Shown here: positions 34,416-43,322 of the stretch, in pieces
How the letters are laid out: every line of letters begins with the position of its first letter
Position numbering within the stretch: position 1 is the first letter of the stretch
From: Pedobacter sp. PLR
Lineage (GTDB): Bacteria > Bacteroidota > Bacteroidia > Sphingobacteriales > Sphingobacteriaceae
NCBI RefSeq assembly: GCF_026239675.1
Contig: NZ_JAPIVQ010000006.1
Location: forward strand, 310,001-374,000
Length of the DNA stretch: 64,000 bases
Direction of reading: 5' to 3'
Made by a program: the position numbers and the translations under genes
Notes under the pieces: generated by a model
What the model was told of the DNA's origin: nothing
Seen by the model: only the letters and a program-made list of their open reading frames with translations
The model's database searches: none

Positions 34416-34815
34416 TGAAATTAAGCTACTTCCCTTACTTTGTTAACAACGTTGATATAATTGTTAATTTCTTGTCTAAACATATAGAACAAATAAATTT
34501 GAATGTTTAAAGCTAAGCTAAAAAGGGAATTTGCCACAATATTTTCAGTTATTTTTGAGCAACTTTGCAGAGGTTATCCACTTTTTACACACAAACTAAC
34601 AATACACATATTACTATGGATAAGTTTTGAGGGCGAAAAATAAAATACTGGGAATCAGCGGATTTTTGGTTTAAAAAATCAACTTATTTGTGGATAACTT
34701 ATTGATAACTCAAATAATCGCCTAAAAAAAAATATTTTACAAACGTTATTAACACACTAATAAACAATAGAAGTCTATCTATATTAAATAATTATAATTT
34801 ATTGAACTGTTGAAA
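34416..34815. other. AT-rich nadB-nadA intergenic region with a DnaA-box cluster
   Basis: This 400-base gap has no gene. It carries at least six sequences related to the DnaA box TTATCCACA: an exact copy at 34689-34697 (minus); 8 of 9 matches at 34574-34582 (plus) and 34615-34623 (minus); and 7 of 9 matches at 34583-34591 (plus), 34700-34708 (minus) and 34746-34754 (plus). An AT-rich stretch without boxes (about 34715-34803) follows, as a DNA-unwinding element would. This makes it a candidate replication origin. Confidence 0.55.
34689..34697 (-). promoter_or_regulatory. Exact DnaA box
   Basis: The minus strand reads TTATCCACA, the high-affinity DnaA box. It sits amid weaker matches on both strands. 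Confidence 0.65.
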
Positions 34816-35808
34816 ATGGATACATTTGAGGAATTAAATAGAAAAGGTTTTGTCGAAGAAAAGATTGATCCTACACTTGATCTTTTCGTGGAAATCGAAA
34901 AACTAAAAAAAGAGAAAAATGCAATTGTGCTGGCGCACTACTATCAAGAGCCTGATATTCAGGATATTGCCGACTATATTGGGGACAGTTTAGGTCTCTC
35001 ACAAGAAGCGGCAAGGACTGATGCTGAGGTGATTGTGTTTGCAGGAGTGCATTTTATGGCGGAAACTGCCAAGATTCTTTCTCCGGAGAAAAAAGTTTTG
35101 TTGCCGGATTTGAAAGCAGGGTGCTCACTGGCTGATAGCTGTCCGCCACACCTGTTTAAAAAATTCAAGGAAAAATACCCGGATCATGTGGTGATTACCT
35201 ACGTGAATTGTACGGCAGAATTGAAGGCTTTGAGCGATATTGTTTGTACCTCTACGAATGCGGTACAGATTGTAGAAAGTCTTCCAAAGGATACGAAGAT
35301 CATTTTTGGTCCCGACAAAAATTTAGGCGCCTGGGTGGCTAAAAAAACGGGCCGTGATTTAGTGCTTTGGAACGGTGCCTGTATGGTCCACGAGATTTTT
35401 TCAAGAGAAAAAATCACCAAACTGAAAGCTCGTCACCCGAATGCGAAATTTATTGCGCATCCTGAGTGTGAAGAGGCGGTTTTGGAAATGGCTGATTACA
35501 TTGGATCTACCACCGGATTATTGAAATATAGCACCAATAGTGATGCTCAGGAATTTATTGTAGCCACGGAAAGCGGCATTATCCACCAGATGGAGAAGGC
35601 TAATCCGACAAAAACATTTATTCCGGCGCCACCAAATAATAACTGTGCCTGTAATGATTGTCCTTATATGAAAAGAAATACTTTGGAAAAACTCTATTTA
35701 TGCTTAAAAAATGGAAGCCCTGAAGTGACTGTTCCTGCGGATATCATTGTTCAGGCACGCAAACCAATTGAAAGAATGCTGGAAATTTCCGCAGCATTGG
35801 GTTTATAA
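34816..35808 (+). CDS. nadA: Quinolinate synthase
   Basis: The protein has 330 residues from the ATG at 34816 (a TTG two codons earlier is less likely). NadA condenses iminoaspartate with dihydroxyacetone phosphate to quinolinate using a [4Fe-4S] cluster. Typical blocks are AIVLAHYYQEPDIQDIAD, YIGDSLGLS, FAGVHFMAETAKIL, the AGCSLADSC segment with one cluster Cys, YVNCTAELKAL, HPECEEAV, and near the C-terminus the CACNDCPYM segment with another cluster Cys. The gene is divergent from nadB. Confidence 0.96.
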   Translation: MDTFEELNRKGFVEEKIDPTLDLFVEIEKLKKEKNAIVLAHYYQEPDIQDIADYIGDSLGLSQEAARTDAEVIVFAGVHFMAETAKILSPEKKVLLPDLKAGCSLADSCPPHLFKKFKEKYPDHVVITYVNCTAELKALSDIVCTSTNAVQIVESLPKDTKIIFGPDKNLGAWVAKKTGRDLVLWNGACMVHEIFSREKITKLKARHPNAKFIAHPECEEAVLEMADYIGSTTGLLKYSTNSDAQEFIVATESGIIHQMEKANPTKTFIPAPPNNNCACNDCPYMKRNTLEKLYLCLKNGSPEVTVPADIIVQARKPIERMLEISAALGL

Positions 35809-35901
35809 TTAAAAAAATGACGGATTTTTCTATTGATTAGTAATAATTATAAGGAAATTCAATGAGTGTTTTAAGTTAAAAAATCAATAGATATAAGATA
35901 T

Positions 35902-36942
35902 ATGTTTGAGAATAAAGAGCGTACCGATATTGGAGAACTTGGAGAATTTGGTCTGATAAAACACCTGACTGACAACTTTAAGATCAGACATGAAAGCAGT
36001 ATTAAGGGAGTTGGGGATGATGCAGCAGTATTGAGTTTCCCGGATAAAGAAGTATTAGTTTCTACTGATTTATTGCTGGAAGGCATCCATTTCGACCTGG
36101 CTTATGTCCCTTTAATGCACTTAGGTTTCAAAGCTGTTCAGGTGAATTTGAGTGACATTTATGCCATGAACGGTATCGCTACTCAGATCACAGTTTCCAT
36201 CGGTATTTCCAGTAAATTTCCATTGGAAGCCGTAGAAGAAATCTACAAAGGAATTGAACTGGCCTGTAATAAATTCAACATTGACCTGATTGGTGGAGAT
36301 ACCTCTTCCAGCAAGCAAGGATTAGTGATCAGTATTACCAGTATCGGCTATGCAGATAAGAAAGATGTGGTGTACAGAAATGGTGCGCAGGAAGGTGATT
36401 TACTATGTGTTTCCGGAGATTTGGGTGGTGCTTATGTAGGCCTTCAAATTTTGGAAAGAGAAAAACAGATATTTTTAGAAAACCCTAATATTCAGCCTGA
36501 TCTGGAAGGGAAACACTATATTATTGAACGTCAGCTGAAGCCGGAAGGCAGAAGAGATATCGTCGATTTACTGGCACAAATGGAAATTATTCCTACGTCA
36601 ATGATCGATGTTTCTGATGGTCTTGCTTCGGAAATTATGCACATCTGTCAGCAGTCTGAAAAAGGCTGTACTTTGTACGAAGAAAAGATTCCAATTGACC
36701 CGATGACCTATGAAACTGCACGTGAATTAGGCTTAGACCCAACCGTTTGTGCGTTAAATGGCGGTGAAGATTATGAATTGCTGTTTACCATTAAACAAGC
36801 CGATTATACCAAGCTAAAAAATGATGTAGACATCAGTGTAATTGGTCATATTACCGATAAAAACTCTGGTTGTAAAATGATTTCCAAGTCCAATGTGGTT
36901 CATGAATTGAAAGCACAGGGATGGAACGCTTTTAAATTATAA
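35902..36942 (+). CDS. thiL: Thiamine-monophosphate kinase
   Basis: The 346-residue protein is of the PurM/ThiL ATP-binding family and phosphorylates thiamine monophosphate to thiamine diphosphate. The motifs are GDDAAVLSF, VSTDLLLEGIHFDL, NLSDIYAMNG, the metal-binding GGDTSSSKQGLVISI, IDVSDGLASEI, and the C-terminal NGGEDYELLFT. It is slightly longer than E. coli ThiL, mainly through loops. No TPP riboswitch was seen upstream. Its TAA stop overlaps the stop of the convergent rmuC gene. Confidence 0.94.
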   Translation: MFENKERTDIGELGEFGLIKHLTDNFKIRHESSIKGVGDDAAVLSFPDKEVLVSTDLLLEGIHFDLAYVPLMHLGFKAVQVNLSDIYAMNGIATQITVSIGISSKFPLEAVEEIYKGIELACNKFNIDLIGGDTSSSKQGLVISITSIGYADKKDVVYRNGAQEGDLLCVSGDLGGAYVGLQILEREKQIFLENPNIQPDLEGKHYIIERQLKPEGRRDIVDLLAQMEIIPTSMIDVSDGLASEIMHICQQSEKGCTLYEEKIPIDPMTYETARELGLDPTVCALNGGEDYELLFTIKQADYTKLKNDVDISVIGHITDKNSGCKMISKSNVVHELKAQGWNAFKL

Positions 36943-38259
36943 GCTTTCCTCTTCTACAACTAAAGGATCTAAAAATTTGGTGTCAATTTGCTTCGTCGCT
37001 TTGGCACCTAATTTTTTGATTTTCTCTGAAGTACTGGCCAGGTTTCCTGTTCCGGTAGAAAGCTTGTTTAAGGCTTTATCATAAGCATCCTGACTTTGTC
37101 TGATGTTTCTCCCGATACTCTCCATATCAGTTAAAAATCCTACAAATTTATCATACATACTGCCGCTTAATCTGGCAATTTCCAATACATTTCTGTTTTG
37201 TCTTTCCTGTTTCCAGATACTGGCAATGGTACGTAAAGTAGCAAGTAAAGTAGAAGGACTCACCAACACCACTTTTCTATCCCAGGCATAGTTAAATAAT
37301 TCTGCATCTTGCTGAACGGCAATGCCAAAGGAAGATTCTATGGGGATAAAAAGCAATACAAAATCCGGTGAATTGATCTGGTACAGGTCATGGTAATTCT
37401 TGGCCGATAAGCCCTGAATATGGTTTTTAATGGAGATAATATGTTGTTTCAAATGACTTTCTCTTTCTACATCATGCTCTGCGGTAACCAATCTTTCGTA
37501 AGCCACCAGAGACACCTTAGAGTCCACGACTATATGTTTATCGTCCGGAAGGTCAATGATTACATCCGGCTGCATCCTGTTGCCCTCTGCGGCGCTTAGG
37601 TTGGCTTGTATCCGGTACTCTCTGTCTTTGATCAATCCGGAACGCTCCAATACACGTTCGAGAATCACTTCTCCCCAGTTTCCCTGTTTTTTTGAATCCC
37701 CTTTAAGGGCTTTAGTCAGGTTATTCGCATCTTCCTGAATCTGCTTGCTCTGATCCATCAGCTGAGAAATTACGCCTTTAAGAATATTGCGCTCATCGGA
37801 TTCGGATTTATAAACCTTATCTACTTTTTCTTCAAAGGCCTTGATGTTTTCTTTGAATGGATTGAGGATCATATCGAGATTGGTACGGTTTTGCTCCGTA
37901 AATCTGGCGGTCTTCTCCTCGAGTACTTTATTGGCAATATTTTCAAACTCTAATTTAAAACGTTGTTGTAAATCAGCGATATACAATTCCTGTTCGGCTT
38001 GTTTCTCCCGTTGTGCCAGCAGGTTTTCTTCGGATTTGATGACTTTACTACGTTCGGAAAGGAAATTACTGCGGAGGTCATTCAGCTCATCCTCCAGTCT
38101 CAATTTCTCTTCTTTTAACCAGTTTAATGATTTTTGATGCTCTTCTTCTTTTAAAGCCAACAAGGCGATATGTTGATTTCCGGCAACTGGTTTTTTTAAG
38201 AATAGCACAATAAGTACTACTAAAATTATGATCAATAAGGCGATTACTGCTACTTCCAT
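36937..38259 (-). CDS. rmuC: DNA recombination protein RmuC
   Basis: The protein has 440 residues from the ATG at 38259, which places a transmembrane helix (VAVIALLIIILVVLIVLF) right at the N-terminus, as in other RmuC proteins. The longer frame adds 15 unlikely residues. A coiled coil runs to about 170. The RmuC nuclease-like domain follows with KGDSKKQGNWGEVILERVLE, MQPDVIIDLPDDKHIVVDSKVSL and VLLFIPIESSF. RmuC limits inversions at short inverted repeats in E. coli, and its biochemical activity is not well known. The stop overlaps the thiL stop. Confidence 0.92.
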   Translation of the reverse strand: MEVAVIALLIIILVVLIVLFLKKPVAGNQHIALLALKEEEHQKSLNWLKEEKLRLEDELNDLRSNFLSERSKVIKSEENLLAQREKQAEQELYIADLQQRFKLEFENIANKVLEEKTARFTEQNRTNLDMILNPFKENIKAFEEKVDKVYKSESDERNILKGVISQLMDQSKQIQEDANNLTKALKGDSKKQGNWGEVILERVLERSGLIKDREYRIQANLSAAEGNRMQPDVIIDLPDDKHIVVDSKVSLVAYERLVTAEHDVERESHLKQHIISIKNHIQGLSAKNYHDLYQINSPDFVLLFIPIESSFGIAVQQDAELFNYAWDRKVVLVSPSTLLATLRTIASIWKQERQNRNVLEIARLSGSMYDKFVGFLTDMESIGRNIRQSQDAYDKALNKLSTGTGNLASTSEKIKKLGAKATKQIDTKFLDPLVVEEESL

Positions 38260-38410
38260 ACTAATATTTTTATCAAAAATGGATAAATAAAAAGGAACCT
38301 GCAAGTCCGATTGTTAAATAATCCGCCAGCACTTTTAAAAATATTTTTTATGTGCAGTAATTTAGGCTCGTTTTTTGATTTGTAATAATTGAAAAACATA
38401 CACTACGGAA

Positions 38411-39106
38411 ATGGGAACTTATTTATTTTTAATAATCCCGATATTACTGATTAGCATGTACGTCCAATGGAAGTTTAGAAGTAAGTTTTCAAAGTACACT
38501 GAGATGCGTTTAAGTTCGGGATTTTCGGGAAAAGAGGTGGCGGAAAAGATGCTTCATGACAGTGGAATATATGATGTGAGGGTGATGAGTGCCGATGGAC
38601 AGTTAACAGATCATTATAATCCTGCGGACAAAACAGTGAACCTAAGTACAGATGTATATCATGGAAGAAGCGTGGCTGCCGCAGCGGTTGCAGCACATGA
38701 ATGTGGACACGCAGTACAACATGCTACGTCTTACCACTGGTTACAGCTGAGGACAAGTATGGTGCCTTTAGTGAGCATATCTTCTACCTTGTTACAATGG
38801 GTATTAATTCTAGGGGTTTTATTAATCGGTTTCACCGGAAATCCTTTTGTGCTGACTATTGGTGTGCTCGGCTTAGCACTACTAACAATTTTTAGTATCA
38901 TCACGCTGCCGGTAGAGGTTGATGCCAGTAAAAAAGCATTGGTATGGCTAAAAAACAGCCATGGGGTGATGATTACACCGGAAGAAAATACACAGGCCAA
39001 AGATGCGCTTTACTGGGCAGCAATGACCTATTTAGTAGCTGCATTAGGTGCATTGGCCAATTTAATCTATTATGCTTCTATGCTTTTTGGAAGAAATAAA
39101 TATTAA
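38411..39106 (+). CDS. Membrane zinc metallopeptidase (YugP family)
   Basis: The protein has 231 residues. An N-terminal transmembrane helix (YLFLIIPILLISMYVQW) precedes the zinc motif HECGHAVQH at about 97-105. Two further membrane helices lie near 118-160, and one more near the C-terminus. SGFSGKEVAEKMLHDSGIYDV and LSTDVYHGRSVAAAAVAAHE are typical of the YugP/neutral zinc peptidase family. The substrate is unknown, and a role in membrane protein quality control is a guess. It converges with apaG, with a 4-base overlap of stops. Confidence 0.93.
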   Translation: MGTYLFLIIPILLISMYVQWKFRSKFSKYTEMRLSSGFSGKEVAEKMLHDSGIYDVRVMSADGQLTDHYNPADKTVNLSTDVYHGRSVAAAAVAAHECGHAVQHATSYHWLQLRTSMVPLVSISSTLLQWVLILGVLLIGFTGNPFVLTIGVLGLALLTIFSIITLPVEVDASKKALVWLKNSHGVMITPEENTQAKDALYWAAMTYLVAALGALANLIYYASMLFGRNKY

Positions 39107-39489
39107 TTGAGTCGGTAAGGCACTACCAGGTTAAATTCCGGAATATCCACTTTTAAATCAGTTTGATCAACGAGACGGTGCATGAGGTAATTACCTTTCA
39201 TGGAACCCATATCAGTATTCAAATGACTGCCGGAAACATAACTATAACTGGTACCCGGCTCAATTACGGGTTGAATACCAACTACGCCCTCCCCTTCGAC
39301 TTCCCTTTCTGTACCATTAGAATCAAAAATGAACCACTGTCTTCTCATCAACTGAATGGCATAATCAGATAAATTTTCAATAGTTATCCGGTAAGCAAAC
39401 ATAAAATGCTCATTACCAGGATTTGAAAATTCATCCTGGTACATGGTTTCTACTGATATTTTAACGCCCTGTGTGATTGCTGTAACCAT
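39103..39489 (-). CDS. apaG: ApaG protein
   Basis: The protein has 128 residues from the ATG at 39489, which fits the family length (about 125) and the usual beginning VTAITQGVKISVETMYQ. A start 13 codons upstream would overlap dusB by 4 bases and cannot be excluded. The Ig-like ApaG fold shows YRITIENLSDYAIQLMRRQWFIFDSNG, VEGEGVVGIQPVIEPGTSYSY and GSMKGNYLMH. In E. coli ApaG is linked to Co/Mg resistance; the biochemical function is not settled. It follows dusB on the same strand. Confidence 0.93.
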   Translation of the reverse strand: MVTAITQGVKISVETMYQDEFSNPGNEHFMFAYRITIENLSDYAIQLMRRQWFIFDSNGTEREVEGEGVVGIQPVIEPGTSYSYVSGSHLNTDMGSMKGNYLMHRLVDQTDLKVDIPEFNLVVPYRLN

Positions 39490-39524
39490 TTTAACTATAT
39501 TATTTAAGAAATGTTTTTCAAAAA

Positions 39525-40532
39525 TCAAGCCATTTCCCTATCCGGGAGAATGTGATGATATTTATCTGCCACTTCGTCTAAAATACTATGAATAATTTCG
39601 ATGTTTTCTTCTTTGACTAATAACATTCTGTAAGGTTTGAAATCTGGTAAGCCTTTAAAATAATTAGCATAGTGGCGTCTCATTTCAAAAACACCTACTC
39701 TTGGACCTTTCCAGGCGATAGATTTCTCAAAATGGGTTCTGCAAACATTTACACGTTCTTCTACTGTTGGACCGGCAAGAGTTTCACCGGTTTTGAAAAA
39801 GTGCCTGATTTCCCTGAAAATCCATGGATAACCAATAGCTGCCCTACCAATCATAATGCCGTCTACCTCATATTCCAGGCGCCAATCTGCCGCTTTTTGA
39901 ATGCTATCTACATCACCATTTCCGAAAATAGGAATTTTTATCCTTGGATTTCTTTTGATTTCACGGATTAAAGACCAGTCTGCCGCACCTTTATACAACT
40001 GTGCGCGTGTTCTTCCGTGAATAGTTAAAGCTTGAATACCAATATCTTGCAAACGTTCGGCAACTTCTTCCACGTTTTTCGTGGTATCATCCCAGCCTAA
40101 ACGGGTTTTAACAGTAACCGGCAGATGGGTAGCTTTCACTACGGCCTCTGTCATTTTTACCATTTTGTCAATATCCTGTAATAATGCAGATCCGGCTCCG
40201 CGACATGCCACATTCTTAACCGGACAGCCATAATTTATGTCCATCAGGTCTGGTCCTGCAAGCGTTGCGATCTCCGTTGCTTCCCGCATATGGTCGATTT
40301 CGCTACCAAAAATCTGGATGCCTATCGGACGTTCATATTCGAAAATATCCAGTTTAGCCCTACTCTTTGCGGCATCTCTAATCAGCCCCTCAGAAGAGAT
40401 AAACTCGGTGTACATCATATCTACGCCGCTTTGTTTACATACAAAACGGAACGGAGGGTCACTTACATCTTCCATCGGTGCAAGCAAAAGTGGGAACTCT
40501 CCCAGATCAATATTTCCTATCTTTACAGACAT
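39525..40532 (-). CDS. dusB: tRNA-dihydrouridine synthase DusB
   Basis: The protein has 335 residues from the ATG at 40532. Eleven residues of the longer frame are left out because the family begins near VKIGNIDLGEFPLLLAPMEDV. The FMN enzyme reduces specific tRNA uridines to dihydrouridine. MDINYGCPVKNVACRGAGSALL contains the catalytic Cys, and LTIHGRTRAQLYKGAADWSLI, GNGDVDS and GIMIGRAAIGYPW bind FMN. A TAnnTTTG element lies about 31 bases upstream. It diverges from the CPBP gene. Confidence 0.95.
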   Translation of the reverse strand: MSVKIGNIDLGEFPLLLAPMEDVSDPPFRFVCKQSGVDMMYTEFISSEGLIRDAAKSRAKLDIFEYERPIGIQIFGSEIDHMREATEIATLAGPDLMDINYGCPVKNVACRGAGSALLQDIDKMVKMTEAVVKATHLPVTVKTRLGWDDTTKNVEEVAERLQDIGIQALTIHGRTRAQLYKGAADWSLIREIKRNPRIKIPIFGNGDVDSIQKAADWRLEYEVDGIMIGRAAIGYPWIFREIRHFFKTGETLAGPTVEERVNVCRTHFEKSIAWKGPRVGVFEMRRHYANYFKGLPDFKPYRMLLVKEENIEIIHSILDEVADKYHHILPDREMA

Positions 40533-40562
40533 TTCTCTATCTTCAAACCTAAAATCAAAGGA

Positions 40563-40570
40563 CAAAGGTA
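40563..40570 (-). promoter_or_regulatory. Putative -7 element of dusB-apaG
   Basis: The minus strand reads TACCTTTG, a strong form of TAnnTTTG. It would start transcription about 25 bases before the chosen dusB ATG and supports that start. Confidence 0.5.
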
Positions 40571-40585
40571 CAAATATTACAAATA

Positions 40586-41518
40586 ATGAATTTTATAGAA
40601 AACGAAAGACCTGAAAAAAGTCCTTATGTACAATTACTTACCCTTGGTTTTTATGCCATCGCAGGGCTGATCATGACCTATGTAGTTGGATTGGCCGGAT
40701 TGTATTTATGGTATGGTGAAATGATAGATGCCAACTGGTTAACACCTGGTGATCCTAAATTTATCCTCGTATCGAGAACACTGATTTCCCTGCAGCAACT
40801 GGGTTTATTTCTGTTTCCAGCCTTATTACTGGCCTGGGGAGAAAAAGCAAAAGCAACTGTTTTTTATGATTTTAAGCCTATAAGAATTGATCTTTTGATA
40901 CTGGTGGTCTTAATGATGCTGGTGTCTATGCCGGTATTAGAGTGGATTACCCAGTGGAATCAGCAGATGGTACTCCCCGGATTTCTGAAATCTATGGAAG
41001 AATGGATGAAAGCGAAGGAAGATGAAGCCATGGCTACCACGCTGGAAATCCTGAAAATGAAAAATATAGGAGATTACCTGATTAATATTGTATTGATTGC
41101 ATTATTACCCGCTATTGCCGAAGAACTCATGTTTAGAGGGGCAATTCAGCGTTCTCTGGGCAGGATGTTCCAAAATTCACACCTGGTGATCTGGCTTACG
41201 GCCTTTATTTTTAGTGCCATCCATGTACAGTTTTACGGATTTCTACCTCGATTACTACTTGGAGCTGCCTTTGGATACATCTATTTCTGGAGCAAAAGCC
41301 TGTGGTATTCCATATTTGCCCACTTTTTAAATAATGCTTATGCGGTAAGCGCAGCATGGTATATGCAAAAAAACAATATACCTTTGTCCGAATCAGATAA
41401 AACAACCTGGTTTCAATGGTATGGTTATCTGATTAGTGCGGTTTTAACTTTTCTGATATTCAGCTATTTTAAAAATAAATCAACAACAGATGGAAAACAA
41501 TTGGACAAAAGTATTTAG
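40586..41518 (+). CDS. CPBP family intramembrane glutamic endopeptidase
   Basis: The 310-residue protein has about seven or eight membrane helices. The CPBP (CAAX protease and bacteriocin-processing) motifs are present: EELMFRGAIQRSL (EExxxR), the second motif His in SAIHVQFYGFLPRLLLGA, and the third in FAHFLNN. Such proteases cut within or next to the membrane, and in bacteria substrates are mostly unknown. The last 29 bases overlap the DUF2007 gene in another frame, so the two are translated together. Confidence 0.92.
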   Translation: MNFIENERPEKSPYVQLLTLGFYAIAGLIMTYVVGLAGLYLWYGEMIDANWLTPGDPKFILVSRTLISLQQLGLFLFPALLLAWGEKAKATVFYDFKPIRIDLLILVVLMMLVSMPVLEWITQWNQQMVLPGFLKSMEEWMKAKEDEAMATTLEILKMKNIGDYLINIVLIALLPAIAEELMFRGAIQRSLGRMFQNSHLVIWLTAFIFSAIHVQFYGFLPRLLLGAAFGYIYFWSKSLWYSIFAHFLNNAYAVSAAWYMQKNNIPLSESDKTTWFQWYGYLISAVLTFLIFSYFKNKSTTDGKQLDKSI

Positions 41519-41699
41519 TACAGAAGATCCCTTTACAGCAGAAATATTGAAACAAGGGCTAGAAGAAAATGATATTCCGGCGGTAGTGATGAACCAACAG
41601 GATTCTTCCTACAAGACTTTCGGGGTAATTCACATCCTGGTACACCCGGAAAATTTAGAAAAAGCGCAGGCTTATATCAAAGATAACGAGATCGCTTAA
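41490..41699 (+). CDS. DUF2007 domain protein
   Basis: The small cytosolic protein has 69 residues and one DUF2007 domain (KVFSTEDPFTAEILKQGLEENDIPAVVMNQ, then the VHILV-like strand in VIHILVHPENLEKAQAYI). The fold resembles a PII-like or ACT-like small sensor, and the family is called putative signal-transducing. It overlaps the CPBP gene by 29 bases and is followed after 24 bases by cdsA. This order is repeated in many Bacteroidetes. Confidence 0.85.
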   Translation: MENNWTKVFSTEDPFTAEILKQGLEENDIPAVVMNQQDSSYKTFGVIHILVHPENLEKAQAYIKDNEIA

Positions 41700-41723
41700 A
41701 CCACTACAATTACACGTATACGC

Positions 41724-42533
41724 ATGAAAACAAGAGCGATAACTGCTTTCTTTTTTACTATAGTGATGTTAGGTTCCATGTTTTTAGGACCTTATGTCTA
41801 TTCTGTTTTTTATTTATTATTGAGTCTGGCTGCCTTATGGGAGTTTTTTAAACTGATCAAAACAGCTGGTATCAGGCCACACCGGAATATTGCAATGATT
41901 GCCGCAGCACTGATCTTTTTCATGACTGCCGGTTATCATTTCCTGCAATTTGAAACTAAGTTTTTACTGCTGTTGGTCCCGTTGATCTTCTCCGTATTTA
42001 TCTCGGAACTTTACAAAAAAGAAAAAGTACCTTTCGCCAATATCTCTTACACCTTTGTGGGCTTCATGTACGTGACAGTCCCTTTTTGCTTCTTCTATTC
42101 CCTGGGTTTCATTGGACATATCCCCGATTATAGTTTTCATTTGCCATTGGCTTTTATGCTGATGTTATGGGCAAATGATACTGGTGCTTACTTATTTGGG
42201 TCTAAATTTGGTAAAACAAGGCTGTTTGAACGCCATTCTCCTAAGAAATCATGGGAAGGCTTCTTTGGGGGCGTATTTACCAGTGTGCTGGGGGCTTATA
42301 TACTTTCCATTTACTTCACAGAACTCTCTTTTCTTACCCTTGGAGGCATGGCCATCTTAATATCCAGTTTCGGCACTTTAGGCGACCTGGTAGAATCTAT
42401 GCTGAAAAGAAGTTTGAATGTTAAAGATTCCGGAGATATCCTGCCGGGTCATGGTGGACTACTAGACCGTTTCGACGGTTTATTAATGTCTGCACCCGTA
42501 GTTTACGTGTACCTATACCTGATTTTATACTAA
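41724..42533 (+). CDS. cdsA: Phosphatidate cytidylyltransferase
   Basis: The 269-residue membrane enzyme has about eight helices. It makes CDP-diacylglycerol from phosphatidic acid and CTP, the branch point of phospholipid synthesis. The C-terminal CdsA signature is clear: HSPKKSWEGFFGGVF, then GTLGDLVESMLKRSLNVKD, SGDILPGHGGLLDRFDGL. LMLWANDTGAYLFGSKFG is also typical. It is the last gene of the CPBP-DUF2007-cdsA run. Confidence 0.96.
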   Translation: MKTRAITAFFFTIVMLGSMFLGPYVYSVFYLLLSLAALWEFFKLIKTAGIRPHRNIAMIAAALIFFMTAGYHFLQFETKFLLLLVPLIFSVFISELYKKEKVPFANISYTFVGFMYVTVPFCFFYSLGFIGHIPDYSFHLPLAFMLMLWANDTGAYLFGSKFGKTRLFERHSPKKSWEGFFGGVFTSVLGAYILSIYFTELSFLTLGGMAILISSFGTLGDLVESMLKRSLNVKDSGDILPGHGGLLDRFDGLLMSAPVVYVYLYLILY

Positions 42534-42657
42534 ACAGCAGGTTAGAATAAAAAGAATTCTGCTTAAATAATACAGTCACTTATCTATTTTTCAATTGGTT
42601 ATAGTTTAAATACAATTTATACAAGTATATTGTACTAAGAAAAAAACTAACCTTCCC

Positions 42658-42930
42658 ATGATGAGTACTGATAAAAAGATTCTGATTGCTGAAATTATGG
42701 CCGTAGCCTATTTCGTGTTGATGTTTACCGGTGTAATAGCCACTATAAACTTCCCTGTAATTGGGGCAATAGTAGAAATGATCACCATCCCATTGATGTT
42801 GTTCCAGCTGTGTGTCTTCGTGATTGTAGGGTATACCCTGCTCAAAAAAGATAAAAAAATGAACTATGAACTGGCCTTTTCCGGCGTAATGTCTGTAGGA
42901 ATGATCTGTTTCTTTTTTATCACCTTCTAA
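42658..42930 (+). CDS. Small membrane protein of unknown function
   Basis: The protein has 90 residues. It begins Met-Met, and either ATG may be used. Three hydrophobic helices are predicted: MAVAYFVLMFTGVIATINF, a longer segment VEMITIPLMLFQLCVFVIVG, and GVMSVGMICFFFITF at the end, with a charged loop KKDKKMNYE. I recognise no family. It is followed by a strong terminator and lies alone between cdsA and the convergent DUF3820 gene. Codon use looks like its neighbours. Confidence 0.7.
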   Translation: MMSTDKKILIAEIMAVAYFVLMFTGVIATINFPVIGAIVEMITIPLMLFQLCVFVIVGYTLLKKDKKMNYELAFSGVMSVGMICFFFITF

Positions 42931-43001
42931 GAAAAGAAGAAGCCAGGATTAAAAAACATTACCCTGATTAAAAACCGGGGGCAATCAAATGAATAAAGCA
43001 T

Positions 43002-43035
43002 AAAAAAGCAGCTGATCATCTCAGCTGCTTTTTTT
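43002..43035. terminator. Bidirectional terminator between convergent genes
   Basis: A perfect stem (AAAAAAGCAGCTGA, TCATC loop, TCAGCTGCTTTTTT) has an A run on the left and a T run on the right, so it can end transcripts from both sides. Confidence 0.9.
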
Positions 43036-43098
43036 GTATGCTTTTGATAGAGAATAAGTGCTTTTAAGCAACTTTCTGCCTAAAGCCAGTCTCTTGTG

Positions 43099-43311
43099 TT
43101 ACCTTCTTTTCAAAGGCTGTAACAAGTATTCTAAACCATTCAGTTTGATTTCATATAAAGTGGCGATCATCTCTCCTAGTTTCCCCGGAGGAAAGCCCTT
43201 ATTGTGGAACCAGATCAGGTAAGATTCCGGAAGGTCACACATGGTTCTGCCCTGATACTTGCCAAAAGGCATTTTCATGGTGACCAAATCGTTTAATAAT
43301 TGCGGATTCAT
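43099..43311 (-). CDS. DUF3820 family protein
   Basis: The 70-residue protein has the DUF3820 pattern: MPFGKYQGRTMCDLPESYLIWF, then a GFPPGKLGEMIATLYEIK helix. The family was named after a putative quorum-sensing-regulated virulence factor, but its function is open. The PFGKYxGxxxxDLP motif also occurs next to exonuclease domains. It follows mfd with a 12-base gap and may share its transcript. Confidence 0.88.
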   Translation of the reverse strand: MNPQLLNDLVTMKMPFGKYQGRTMCDLPESYLIWFHNKGFPPGKLGEMIATLYEIKLNGLEYLLQPLKRR

Positions 43312-43322
43312 AGCTTATTGAG

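Noticed and set aside
35809..35901. TPP riboswitch before thiL
   Set aside because: The 93-base gap has none of the conserved TPP-riboswitch blocks such as CTGAGA.
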